A DNA stretch of 40,352 nucleotides from Mesostigma viride (Eukaryota > Streptophyta > Mesostigmatophyceae > Mesostigmatales > Mesostigmataceae): the NCBI GenBank assembly GCA_009746045.1, contig RPFO01000022.1, forward strand, positions 5,011,702-5,052,053. The letters are read 5' to 3'. Below, one piece after another: positions 32,402 to 40,352 of the stretch. A program made the translations under genes and the position numbers. The notes beneath the pieces were generated by a model. It was not told the DNA's origin. It worked only from the letters and a program-made list of their open reading frames with translations, and made no database searches. The first letter of the stretch is position 1; each line of letters begins with the position of its first letter.

Positions 32402-34013
32402 TCATGAATCGCTGGCGGCCGCGGCTGTTGGTGCTGAGTCGTGAACTGCCGGGCCTGCTGGCGCCCGCTCGTCCGCGTTGCGGGGCTTGTCCCTTGGGCC
32501 GGAGGAGTCCGGGCGACTGCCGAACGCCGGGCCTGAAAACCTGGGCTCGGTCTCCCCCGTGCCACGTCCAGCGTGCCTGCTACGGAGTTTGGGGCAGTCG
32601 CGCCTGAGGTGACCCACCTCAAAGCACATGAAGCAACGGGCTTTACTCGCGTCGATGGCGTTGAGGCCATGGTCAACGTTCCCGTCCTCCAGGTCATCAA
32701 GGGAGTCATCGTTCTTCTCGCCGTCGTGCGGGGGACCTGATCGGAAGAAACGACGCACCGATGGTGCGCGCCCGCGAGCCACGACGTCGGCCACCTGCAG
32801 AAGATACCGCTGGATTTTCAGGATATCCCACTCACCCCAGGGGACCTCAGCGTAGTGCTTCAGTACCTCATCCTGCAGCTCGGGACTGAGGGCCTCAATG
32901 AACCGGATCTTGTACTCGTACCAGGTCATGTCTGTCAGGTAGCGGCGCTGGACTCAAACTTGGACAGGAACTCGCGGTACGGAGTGGCTCCCTGGCGCAG
33001 CTTGCCGAATGCGAGTCGCTCGTGGATTACAACATCTGGGGGCACCAGCTTGCAGCGCACCCGGTCCATCAGCTCCTCCACGGTTTGCGGGTACGATTGG
33101 GATGCGATGCTCTCACAATTTAGGATGCTCACCACCGAGGGGTCCATGCAGGTGTTAACGACATGCGGGATGAGATCGCAGGTGGCCAGTTCCCAACTGT
33201 GATGGTTACACCAGACGGTATACTGCTGTTGCCACATGCGCCCCCATTCGTCAATCTCCCGCGGTTTCATGTCCGCGTGCAGCTTGGGAACATTCTTGAA
33301 CGTGGGCATCGGTGGGGCCTTCCCGTATTAGGCTTGGGCCCACCGACCTCCCGGTAGGCGATGGAGCCGAAGGTTGGAGGCTGCGACCGGGGGAGAGATC
33401 CGGATCTGGTCGGCGTACCGTGCGTCCGCCGCACCTGTACCGACGAGGGGTGTTCATACCCCGGGCCATCCAAGGCCACTCTGCTGAAATTCAGGTTGCT
33501 GACGACCGCTGGCGAGTGAACCATGCTGCTGCTCTGCCCCCGAGGTTGCTGCAGTTGCTGCTGCGGTTGCTGCTGCTGCTGCTGCGGTAGTTGCTGCTGC
33601 TGCTGCGGTTGCTGCTGCTGCTGCGGTTGCTGCTGCTGCCGCTGCTGCTGCTGCTGCTGCTGGAAACCCTGCTGCTGCTGCTGCTGCTGCTGCCGCCGTT
33701 GCTGCTGCTGGAAACCCTGCGGCTGCTGTTGCTGCTGCTGCCGTTGCTGCTGCTGGAAACCCTGCTGGAGCATCTCCTGGCTGCGCCCGTCCCCCCCTTG
33801 TTCCACCCTGGAGTCTGGACTGTCATCATCTGATGAATCTCTGCGGCCCTGGTCTCTAGATCGTGGGGAGCCTTCCGCAGGTCTCTCCATGACCTCACCT
33901 GTACCTGTCCCTACTTGGACGTGCGGTGGTACCTCTACCACCTCTATACCTTGCTCGTGGTTGTCTACCTGTTCTATCTCTCTGTTGACAGGTTCTCTCC
34001 GTCTTCGTGGCAT
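32402..34013 (-). pseudogene. Gag remnant with CCHC zinc knuckle
   Basis: Three minus-strand frames make up the Gag region. The first (34013-33267) starts with ATG and is Gln-rich. The second (33309-32935) and third (32929-32402) carry the capsid-like helical region with YREFLSKFE and EYKIRFIEALSPEL. The third ends with a zinc knuckle CFMCFEVGHLRRDC (CX2CX4HX4C, 32594-32635). The second and third are clearly one gene broken by a 1-base shift near 32945. The first-to-second junction may also be a frameshift, or the second may be the true start, as it has its own ATG. Gag would form the particle and bind element RNA. Confidence 0.88.
33541..33770. repeat. CAG/CTG repeat tract (poly-Gln in Gag N-terminal frame)
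   Basis: Imperfect CTG runs on plus, equal to CAG on minus, encode Gln blocks separated by repeated QGFQQQQ units. This is a length-variable low-complexity domain of the Gag-like reading frame. Confidence 0.95.
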
Positions 34014-35279
34014 GATGCTCGTACCGATACCTTACACTGCAGGCAACACCTCCCCTGTGAGAGAGAGAGAGAGAAAGAGAGCAACCACGTACTATATATC
34101 TATATATATAGGACCTAGTACTATTCCCTAGTAGTAATCCCCTCTATTGTCTGCTACAGCCAATGGTCAGCTGGGAGAAGGTAACTGTAACTGCGGTCCC
34201 CACCTCCTGACTGCTGTCTCCCTTGCTGTGCGTGGGTGGCTTAGAGCATTCACGAGTGGTGTGCAGACCCTCTGGCAATGGCATGTGCTCCCTAACAAAC
34301 CTATCTGCATCTATGATGTTATCAAACCCCTTCCATCTAGCATTAGAACCCTAGACATTATCTTATCTTTGATATACTCTTCACACGTCTTCCAACTATA
34401 AAATATGGCTGGTCTACCCTCACCCCCGTCATGGGCTACTGCATAGTAGGGAAATCCAGACTGTCCACCCTTATTTATCCTTCTCTTCCCTTTCAAAGAC
34501 ATATTGCGTAGTAGTCTATCATACGCTGGCGAGAAGAAGAAAAGGGCTGGCAGAAGCTTGCAAGACAGAAAGGAAAAGGGATCCCCAAGGATACCTCTAA
34601 GTGCAGTGATAAACGCAACGAGGGAGGAGGACGGACTCTAACACAACACACGCCCAAGCTCTACGCGAACAAGGGCACAGTACACTGGTCCCCTCCGCGG
34701 GGCTCACAGAGGTAAGCACCGTCAAACATAATCGGCCACAGCCCGACGGTACCTACCCCAAGACCCGTTGCAGGTCACACAACGATGGGTGCCTCCGCGG
34801 CCCCCACATCTCTCAAACAACATGAAAACGCCTATAGAGAGCACAACATTAAACATAAACCCCCTCTACGCGTGCAGTCCCGGGAAGAAAGCAAGCGTTT
34901 AAGTAAAGAGCACTAAACTAGGGGACGTACCATAACCAATGTCGATGAAAACCCCTGGGCTGGACGCCGTCGAGTGTCGTTGGGAGCCGGAGCTCTACCA
35001 CCTGGGAGCCGGAGCTCTACCACCACTAGAAGTCGTTGAAAACAGGGGTAATGGCCGCTACTGCCTATGGCACCTCACCACAGGGCTATTACTAGCCCCG
35101 CCGAGTATCCCGGACTGCCGCTTGCTGCCGAGGTCGTCGTTGAATCCCTTTACGGGCTGCCGCCGACCAGTCAGTAATCGTTGAATACCGGAACCTCTAT
35201 CTACACTAAGCACCGCCTTGCTATCCTAACTGGCTACACTAGCTCTCTCCGCGAGAGTTAGCTAACCTCTCCAGCACAT
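34014..35279 (-). other. 5' leader of the LTR element
   Basis: This non-coding leader lies between 5' LTR and Gag. It contains a GA run at 34058-34080 and a 22-bp tandem duplication (GGGAGCCGGAGCTCTACCAC, about 34981-35024). No convincing ORF on minus. Confidence 0.6.
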
Positions 35280-35297
35280 TTTACCTCCGATAACCAG
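35280..35297 (-). other. Primer-binding-site candidate
   Basis: One base after the 5' LTR the minus strand reads TGGTTATCGGAGG, starting with the TGG expected opposite a tRNA CCA end. I could not match the rest to a particular tRNA. Confidence 0.5.
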
Positions 35298-35960
35298 TGT
35301 TACGTGCCAACCCAGGTCCCTAGCCTGAGTGACGTAGCGAAAGATCCTCCATGCCGGAATTAGGAATAATCAAGGTAACCTAATGCAGATTGCGCGTCAC
35401 GACTAAGGTCGTGAGATATCTGGCATCGCGGCTTGACGCCAAGCTAATTGATACACACTTATAATGGCTAGCAAGACCAATTACAAATGGATAGTTGCCC
35501 CAGGTTTAATGTGTAGGCGTCATCGCACTTATCATTCATCAAACCAAGAGGACGAGACTCTCGTCGGACCAATTTCACCCAGGTCTGCCACTACGCTGGC
35601 AAGGGGCGCCGACATGGCGCCGACCTTCCAAAGCATGCAGTCCACACAAGATCCTCGGGTCGACATCGACCCTCGCCTACAGAATCCACGCATGAGTACA
35701 ATATCTCAACTAGCTATAAAGTACGCAGCGCGGCGCGACTGCACCGGCCCCTAGAAGATGCACGCATACAACAACCTAGGCCCAAAATAACTGGCCCGAA
35801 TCACACAAACTATCATAGTTCCATACAAAAGTCCTGACTAAGGGACGATTCCCAAATTAAGTCCCGAAATAAGTCCCAAAGTCCTACGGACTATGACAAC
35901 AAGCCAAAGTATATAATTTATTTCATTGTTGCGTCCGTCCTAAAGGGCCGGCACGCAACA
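35298..35960 (-). repeat. 5' LTR
   Basis: This is the partner of the repeat at 27511, 3 bp shorter. The 3-bp difference (CTC, about 35564) keeps the antisense ORF (35464-35754, plus) in frame. It is followed by the target duplication ACGGA at 35961-35965. Confidence 0.97.
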
Positions 35961-35965
35961 ACGGA

Positions 35966-36060
35966 GTTATGTTACAATTCAGTTCAATTCAATTCAATTA
36001 ATTAATTAATGAATGGCACGCCATCCCGTTGGGAGCTGCGGAGCATTAAAAACTTGGATT
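35966..36060. mobile_element. Two retroelement tails meeting tail to tail
   Basis: 35966-36010 completes the plus-strand element cut by the LTR insertion (GTTATGTTACAATTC, then AATTC and AATT repeats). From about 35993 to 36060 the minus strand shows another tail of the family (AATGCTCCGCAGCTCCCAACGG then AATT repeats, split here only for length). The two share the central AATT tract. Confidence 0.6.
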
Positions 36061-36160
36061 AGTTAAGTAAGTGCGTGAACATGCACGGAAGGCATGCCAC
36101 GGTGTACCTGATGAGGTACTTTTCTGCGCCGATACTTCACACGTGAAGGCAATTACGATC

Positions 36161-37090
36161 GATTAATTAATTAAGAACATAATTAATCAATTAGACTCGT
36201 GCTCCCGTTGGGGAGTCACGGAGCATTAACCCCGATGGATGGATGGGTGGGTGCAAACAATCCTACCGGTCTATGCTATCTACATCAGCTACCTACGACA
36301 TCTATCTAACAGCATTTCTAACAACAACATCTATCTATACAGCACTGGCGTGCCTCCCACGGGCTTGCACACGCGGGCGCTTCCCACAGGGGGGGCGGGG
36401 CTCGTTGTCCTCTATGATGACCTGGGCCCACTTGGCCTTGTCCATCATCTTCTTCCAAATCACGGAGAGGCCTAGGCCCCCCATGTCCTCTACTAGCTGT
36501 TCTTTGAAGGTGCGGGCCTTGCGGCGTCTAACATTAGGGGGCCCGGCCCACGTCAGGAGGTGCCGGCCAGGCTGAGCTGGTCGCAGTCCTGCGGGGGGGC
36601 CACGTGAGGTGTCTACCTGGTTGGTGCGAGCTAGGTGCCCTACGAGCTGCAGGAGCCGCTGCTTAATGGTGCTGGTGATATATGGCATGCCCTGGTACAG
36701 GTCCTCATTGCGGACATGAGCAGCATATCCTACTCTGAAAATGCGGAACGCAGCATGTTGACGTGACCGCGCTGTCCAGCTTGCGGGCCAGGTCGGCGGT
36801 GAGGGTCCACGTCTCGGCCCATACGTGAGAACAGGAAGGACGAGGACCTTGAACAGGTCCTGTTTCTCGATCTTGCCCAGGGGCTTGCGCCACAGGGCCC
36901 GGTACTGGCGTAAGCGTGCCAGGCGAGGGAGATGCGGTGGTCCACATCAACCTCGCAGCTGGGGAGCATGCTGCCCAGCAGCTTGACGCGGTCCCGATAC
37001 AGGACTCGAGAGCCGTCGAGGAGATAGAGGGGTGGCGGTGAGTGGGTGAGCCCAACCGCCAGGGCCTCTGCACTAGGAGTTAATTTGAAG
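36161..37090 (-). mobile_element. LINE copy 2, truncated and frameshifted
   Basis: A minus-strand fragment is homologous to the C-terminal half of the RT ORF in LINE copy 1. The frame at 36688-36335 has LVGHLARTNQVDTSRG matching FVGHLARTSQVDTALG, and upstream frames (37073-36705) match the LLDG, RDR-KLLGS and LFKVLVL segments only after frameshifts. The YADD part is absent. The 3' end has CTCCCCAACGGGAG and an AATT-rich tail at about 36161-36190. It is older and more decayed than copy 1. Confidence 0.85.
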
Positions 37091-37400
37091 CCCCCGTAAC
37101 CTGTCCGGTAACTTCGACGCCCCCGTAACCTGCCCGGTAACTTCGACGGGCCAGGTTACGGGTCCGTATTCGTTGGCGGTTTGGGTTACCGGACCGGTTA
37201 CGGTACCATTCGGAATATTGGCCCCGAGATTCGGTACGGCCCAGTAACTGGGCCGGTTATGTTTACGGGGGCGTGAACGGCTTCGGTTCAGGTTACGTTG
37301 GGGTATACGGGACGGGTCAGGTAGTGGTTACGGCGCCATAGCTGCCCCAATATTAGGTACTGGGGTGGTTACGGAGCCGTTATCGTTAACTGGATCGTAA
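37091..37400. repeat. Cluster of GTTAC/GTAAC motifs
   Basis: It opens with two 29-bp tandem copies (CCCCCGTAACCTG-CCGGTA with ACTTCGACG; 37091-37119 and 37120-37148). About ten more GTTAC or GTAAC pentamers follow on both strands, mostly as GGTTACGG, GGTTACCGG or AGTAACTGG. It starts exactly where LINE copy 2 loses homology. No ORF or known element recognised. Confidence 0.7.
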
Positions 37401-37426
37401 ACCGCGACATAGCTGGCTAGCTACGC

Positions 37427-38700
37427 ATGCACACTGTGGAAGACGTAGAAGACGCGTTAATTGACTTCTCTGCAGCATCAGCAAAGTATGATGTACATGG
37501 CAACCCATGGAAGCGTGCGGCGGGGGCAAAATATATGCTACAGGAATTGAGAAAATGGCATCAACAAAATCGCACGCTGTGGAAGAGCCTTAAAGTGGTA
37601 AAACAACGCCACAATGGAGGTGTGACCAGTCGGCTTCAGGGAAGAGTAGCGGTGAGTCACTCTCTTATTTTAGTTGGCGGCAATTCATTGCTGTGATGCA
37701 GGCTGCCATGCCAGCAGTCTTCCCTAATGTGTATGGTAGGAGTACAAGACTAAGGCAGTTATGTTGCTGGCCTCTGCACTGACCCTCCCGCTACATTGTT
37801 GGTAATGTTGCTGCTTGGTTGGCTTTCCTTTGACGTGCATATCGTCCAATTCTGTGATGCAGATTGAACGCCTAAGCAGCCACATCTATATCTGGAGCAA
37901 GGCATGAACGGCAGCAGAAAAGAGAGAGGAAGAGAGGGAAAGAGAGGCTGCGGAGAAGCGCGAGGAACAGCTAAGATGCAAGAGGCAACGGGTGGAGGAA
38001 CATGGCAACGAAGCCAGTGGTAGTGGGAGCTGCGAGCAAGCACGTCAACTGCGGTGGATGCACACGTGGGGGAGGCACATGCGGGGCAAGCATGTGTAGG
38101 CCTGCAAATCGTGCCAGGGCCCACCGTGATTGCAATTGCCGAGTTCCTGCTGAAGCGAGCACTGGCCTCCTTTCCGCAGTTGGCAGCCAAGGACGCGACA
38201 ATCACGCTTGTGGAGAGTTTGTGTAAGGAAGAACCTGGACTCGGCATCGGGCAGTCCAGCGGTGGACCTGCTGAACAACACAGCCTGTGCCCTTGCGAAT
38301 GCCGCGCTGCAGTTGGTCTCCAACTCCGTCCATCCATGTTGATGGCAAGGTTAGTTGTGCCACATTTTCTTCCTGTTTTGGGTATGACGCATCAATAATT
38401 GCCCCTTGTATGTACGGGTGCGGTCGATTGACCTCCCTCCAGCAACATTGCAACATCCGTTACTGACGTCCACTGCGGCGGATGCGTTCCTCCAGCATGT
38501 TAGTTGCCTTGTGAGCTGTAATTGTGCAGGGTGTCGTCAGTACATCCGATGAGAAGGATAACAAGGAGCTCAAGTGTCACTGGTGTTGCCTGGTTGATGG
38601 CGCACGTAATATCCATGGGCATCAGCATATGGTCCCAAACACACTCAAACGGCTGGCCGAGTCGCTGGGAGAGGCAGTCCACATGCAGTTGGAGAGGGTG
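37427..38700 (+). pseudogene. Unrecognised multi-exon gene, probably decayed
   Basis: Several plus-strand blocks look coding. 37427-37650 starts with ATG (EDALIDFSAASAKYDVHGNP) and ends at a donor-like GCG/GTGAGT. 37862-38090, after a GATGCAG acceptor, encodes a Glu/Lys/Arg-rich coiled-coil-like stretch (EKREEEREREAAEKREEQ) interrupted by an in-frame TGA near 37904. 38041-38360 continues as a helical region in shifted frames (TVIAIAEFLLKRALASFPQL; LLNNTACALANAALQLVSN). 38530-38698, after TTGTGCAG, reads KCHWCCLVDGARNIHGHQH, a possible zinc-binding pattern. The stop and frame changes suggest a pseudogene or a transposon-derived gene. I do not recognise the family. Confidence 0.4.
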
Positions 38701-38715
38701 GGTGGGTGGGGTGGC

Positions 38716-38860
38716 GGGAGGGAGGGAGGGAGGGAGGGAGGGAGGGAGGGAGGGAGGGAGGGAGGGAGGGAGGGAGGAGGGAGGGAGGGAGGGAGGGAGG
38801 GAGGGAGGGAGGGAGGGAGGGAGGGAGGGGGGGAGGGAGGGAGGGAGGGAGGAGAGGGAG
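38716..38860. repeat. GGGA tetranucleotide microsatellite
   Basis: About 36 GGGA units with one GGA and one extra-G interruption directly follow the last exon-like block of the putative gene. Long ORFs of GREGGREG on plus or PPSLPPSL on minus are artefacts of it. Confidence 0.98.
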
Positions 38861-39660
38861 GGTGGGTGGGTGGTTATGGTGGGTGGATGGGTGCAAGGGT
38901 GGTTGCTTATAAGTGAATCGCCAGGTGGCTGGGGGATCGACGGGGTTTGGGAACTCCTAGGTGGGTGCATTATTGGATGCCTGAGTGAAACTGTTTCATG
39001 GGCTGGAGGATTTGCACCGTTGGTTTGTGGCGGGTGGATGTGTAGCTGTGATTAGAAGTGGGTGGGGTGAGCGATGGGGAAGGTAGATGGGTGGGTGGGT
39101 GCACGGATATGGGTGGGTGGGTGGTTTTGTAGTTGGGATCGACTCACCTATCGCGGGTGGGGCTGTGCATGTTAGGGGTGAGATGGGTGGGTGACTGGCT
39201 GAGAGGATGTGGATGTGTGAGGGTGAGTGGGTGCAGGTCGGTGGGTATAAGGGTATGGGGGGAAAGAGTGGTCGAGTGGGAAGGGGCGTGGGTGGGTCAG
39301 GGGTGGGCGGCCCGGTGGGCACACATGGGGCCAGCTGGCTGGGTGGTTAGGTGGCTGCGTGGTTTTAGTAATGGGTGCCTGGATAAAAGGATGGGTGAAT
39401 GCCTCCTTATTGCCTAGGTGGGTAGATTGCATATGTGGCTAGCTGGGTGGGTGGATGTCCCAGTGGGTGGGTATGTGGCTGGGTGCCTGGGTGCACGAGT
39501 GGTTAGATAGGTTGGTTTAGTAGGTGCGTGGCTGGCTGGCTGGGTCACCGGGTGGGTGGACCAGTGGGTGGCTGGGTACTCAGGTGCGCAAGTGTATGAG
39601 TACTTGTGTGGGTGGGCCAGGTGGATGCATGGGTGGGTGACTGCATGGGTGACTCGGTAC
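38861..39660. repeat. Degenerate GGGTGGNTGG G-rich tract
   Basis: About 800 bp of plus strand is dominated by GGGTGGGTGG and GGCTGGGTGG words with point changes and few C runs, strongly strand-asymmetric. It looks like an ageing expansion of a TGGG/GGTG microsatellite; the His/Pro/Thr-rich minus-strand ORFs follow from this composition. Confidence 0.75.
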
Positions 39661-40285
39661 GCACAAAGGGCAACGGATATAGACATGGGGATATGCCAAT
39701 GCCTTGGGGTGAGCACACGTGGATGCCAGGTGACATGTGCCAGCCTGTCGCAGTTATACTATACCTTGGCGTTTGCTTGGCGTGTCGTTGCCAATAATTT
39801 CACACAGGACGTACATGGTACGTGTTGGTAGCAATCACATGGCTGTGTTAGTGAGTGATGTTGCATGTATTGTTCAGCTTTCTTTCCCATTTTGCAATGT
39901 GCCAAGGTTCTTAAGTAGTTTAGAAGTATGGTGTCATGGGGTACATCAAGGAGACAACCAGCGCAGGCCAGAAATCGGGAGAATCCGGACCATGGTAGCT
40001 CACATGCATGTGCACTGCACATCACACATTTGTGGCATACTCGCAATGTCTACCTTACATCTTGCATTCTGTTAGGAACAGTCGCCACTCAGGCATTCAC
40101 ATGCACCAGGGTTTCGCTCACTGTTTGTGCTGTAGTCATCGTTAAATAAAAAATCTTTACAAAGCCTGGCAATTGTCATAATGTTGGGCTCCTTATGACA
40201 TGAGATTTTGCACACGAAGTTTTGCGACCATGCTTCAGATGCTTGCATGATGACGACCAGTTTTGGTTGTAATATGACATGGTGG
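39661..40285 (+). other. Unassigned sequence with a possible polyadenylation signal
   Basis: An open frame at 39737-40075 (112 codons) has no domain I recognise. A CACACAG acceptor-like site lies at about 39807. AATAAA at 40145-40150 could end a plus-strand transcript, perhaps of the gene at 37.4-38.7 kb. Confidence 0.3.
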
Positions 40286-40352
40286 TGCAGGTGCCCTGGT
40301 GCACCTAGAGCAGGGGTAGCTTACATTCCACCCTTGCATGAAGTAGCCTAGA
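40286..40352 (+). mobile_element. Start of a second copy of the 27382 element, cut by the window edge
   Basis: TGCAGGTGCCCTGGTGCACC, then CCACCCTTGCA and GAAGTAGCC, matches 27382-27452 with few changes and the same orientation. Homology starts at the same point in both copies, so TGCA(A/G)GTGCCCTGG is likely the true 5' end of this element or a fixed truncation point. Confidence 0.75.

Larger units (their letters stand above)
27511..35960 (-). mobile_element. LTR retrotransposon with Gag and protease remnants, no recognisable RT/integrase
   Basis: Direct repeats of 666 bp (27511-28176) and 663 bp (35298-35960) begin TG and end CA. They are flanked by ACGGA at 27506-27510 and 35961-35965, a perfect 5-bp target duplication. 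They differ by about 5 substitutions and one 3-bp indel (about 99.2% identical), so insertion is recent. The minus orientation is fixed by Gag, protease and a polypurine tract next to the 27511-28176 LTR. The order is 5' LTR, leader, Gag (34013-32402), protease (about 31985-31600), about 3.4 kb of unassigned sequence, PPT, 3' LTR. Without RT I cannot assign Ty3 or Copia; the CCHC Gag plus DTGAS protease arrangement favours Ty3-like. Confidence 0.93.

Noticed and set aside
38706-39432. Ser/Leu/Pro and His/Pro/Thr-rich ORFs
   Set aside because: Direct translations of the GGGA and GGGTGG repeats.

Overview
This window is eukaryotic nuclear DNA, most likely from an alga. It holds a 13-exon gene with GT-AG introns, a plant-type EDR2-like PH-START protein, an organelle-type asparaginyl-tRNA synthetase, LTR and non-LTR retrotransposons, a TA-flanked MITE and abundant micro- and minisatellites. 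No operon-like layout is seen. I cannot name the species.

Layout. (1) 1-11790: an almost pure minisatellite of 39/40-bp units, roughly 300 copies, running off the left edge. (2) 11956-21944, minus strand: an EDR2-like gene (PH domain, low-complexity linker, START domain). Thirteen exons join in one frame to 721 codons without a stop. The last visible exon ends at a good splice donor facing the satellite, so the missing 3' part must lie beyond it or has been lost. Its introns carry a MITE, several tandem repeats, homopolymers and a duplicated splice donor. (3) 21945-23295: a shared upstream region between divergent genes. (4) 23296-25065, plus: an intronless 589-aa organellar-type AsnRS.

(5) 25583-37090: a nest of retroelements. 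It has a 5'-truncated LINE (minus), a SINE-like or truncated LINE tail (plus) and an 8450-bp LTR retrotransposon (27511-35960, minus). The LTR element has near-identical LTRs, a perfect 5-bp target duplication and a polypurine tract. It carries Gag and aspartic protease remnants but no recognisable reverse transcriptase or integrase. A second LINE fragment (minus) follows. (6) 37091-37400: a cluster of GTTAC/GTAAC motifs. (7) 37427-38700, plus: pieces of an unrecognised, probably decayed multi-exon gene. (8) 38716-39660: a G-rich microsatellite and degenerate GGGTGG tract. (9) 39661-40352: unassigned sequence, ending in the start of another copy of the dispersed element seen at 27382.

The two confident host genes have no evident functional link: one should act at membranes in lipid binding, the other in organellar translation. 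The most notable points are the gene running into the giant minisatellite and the recently inserted LTR element that lacks its own polymerase genes.
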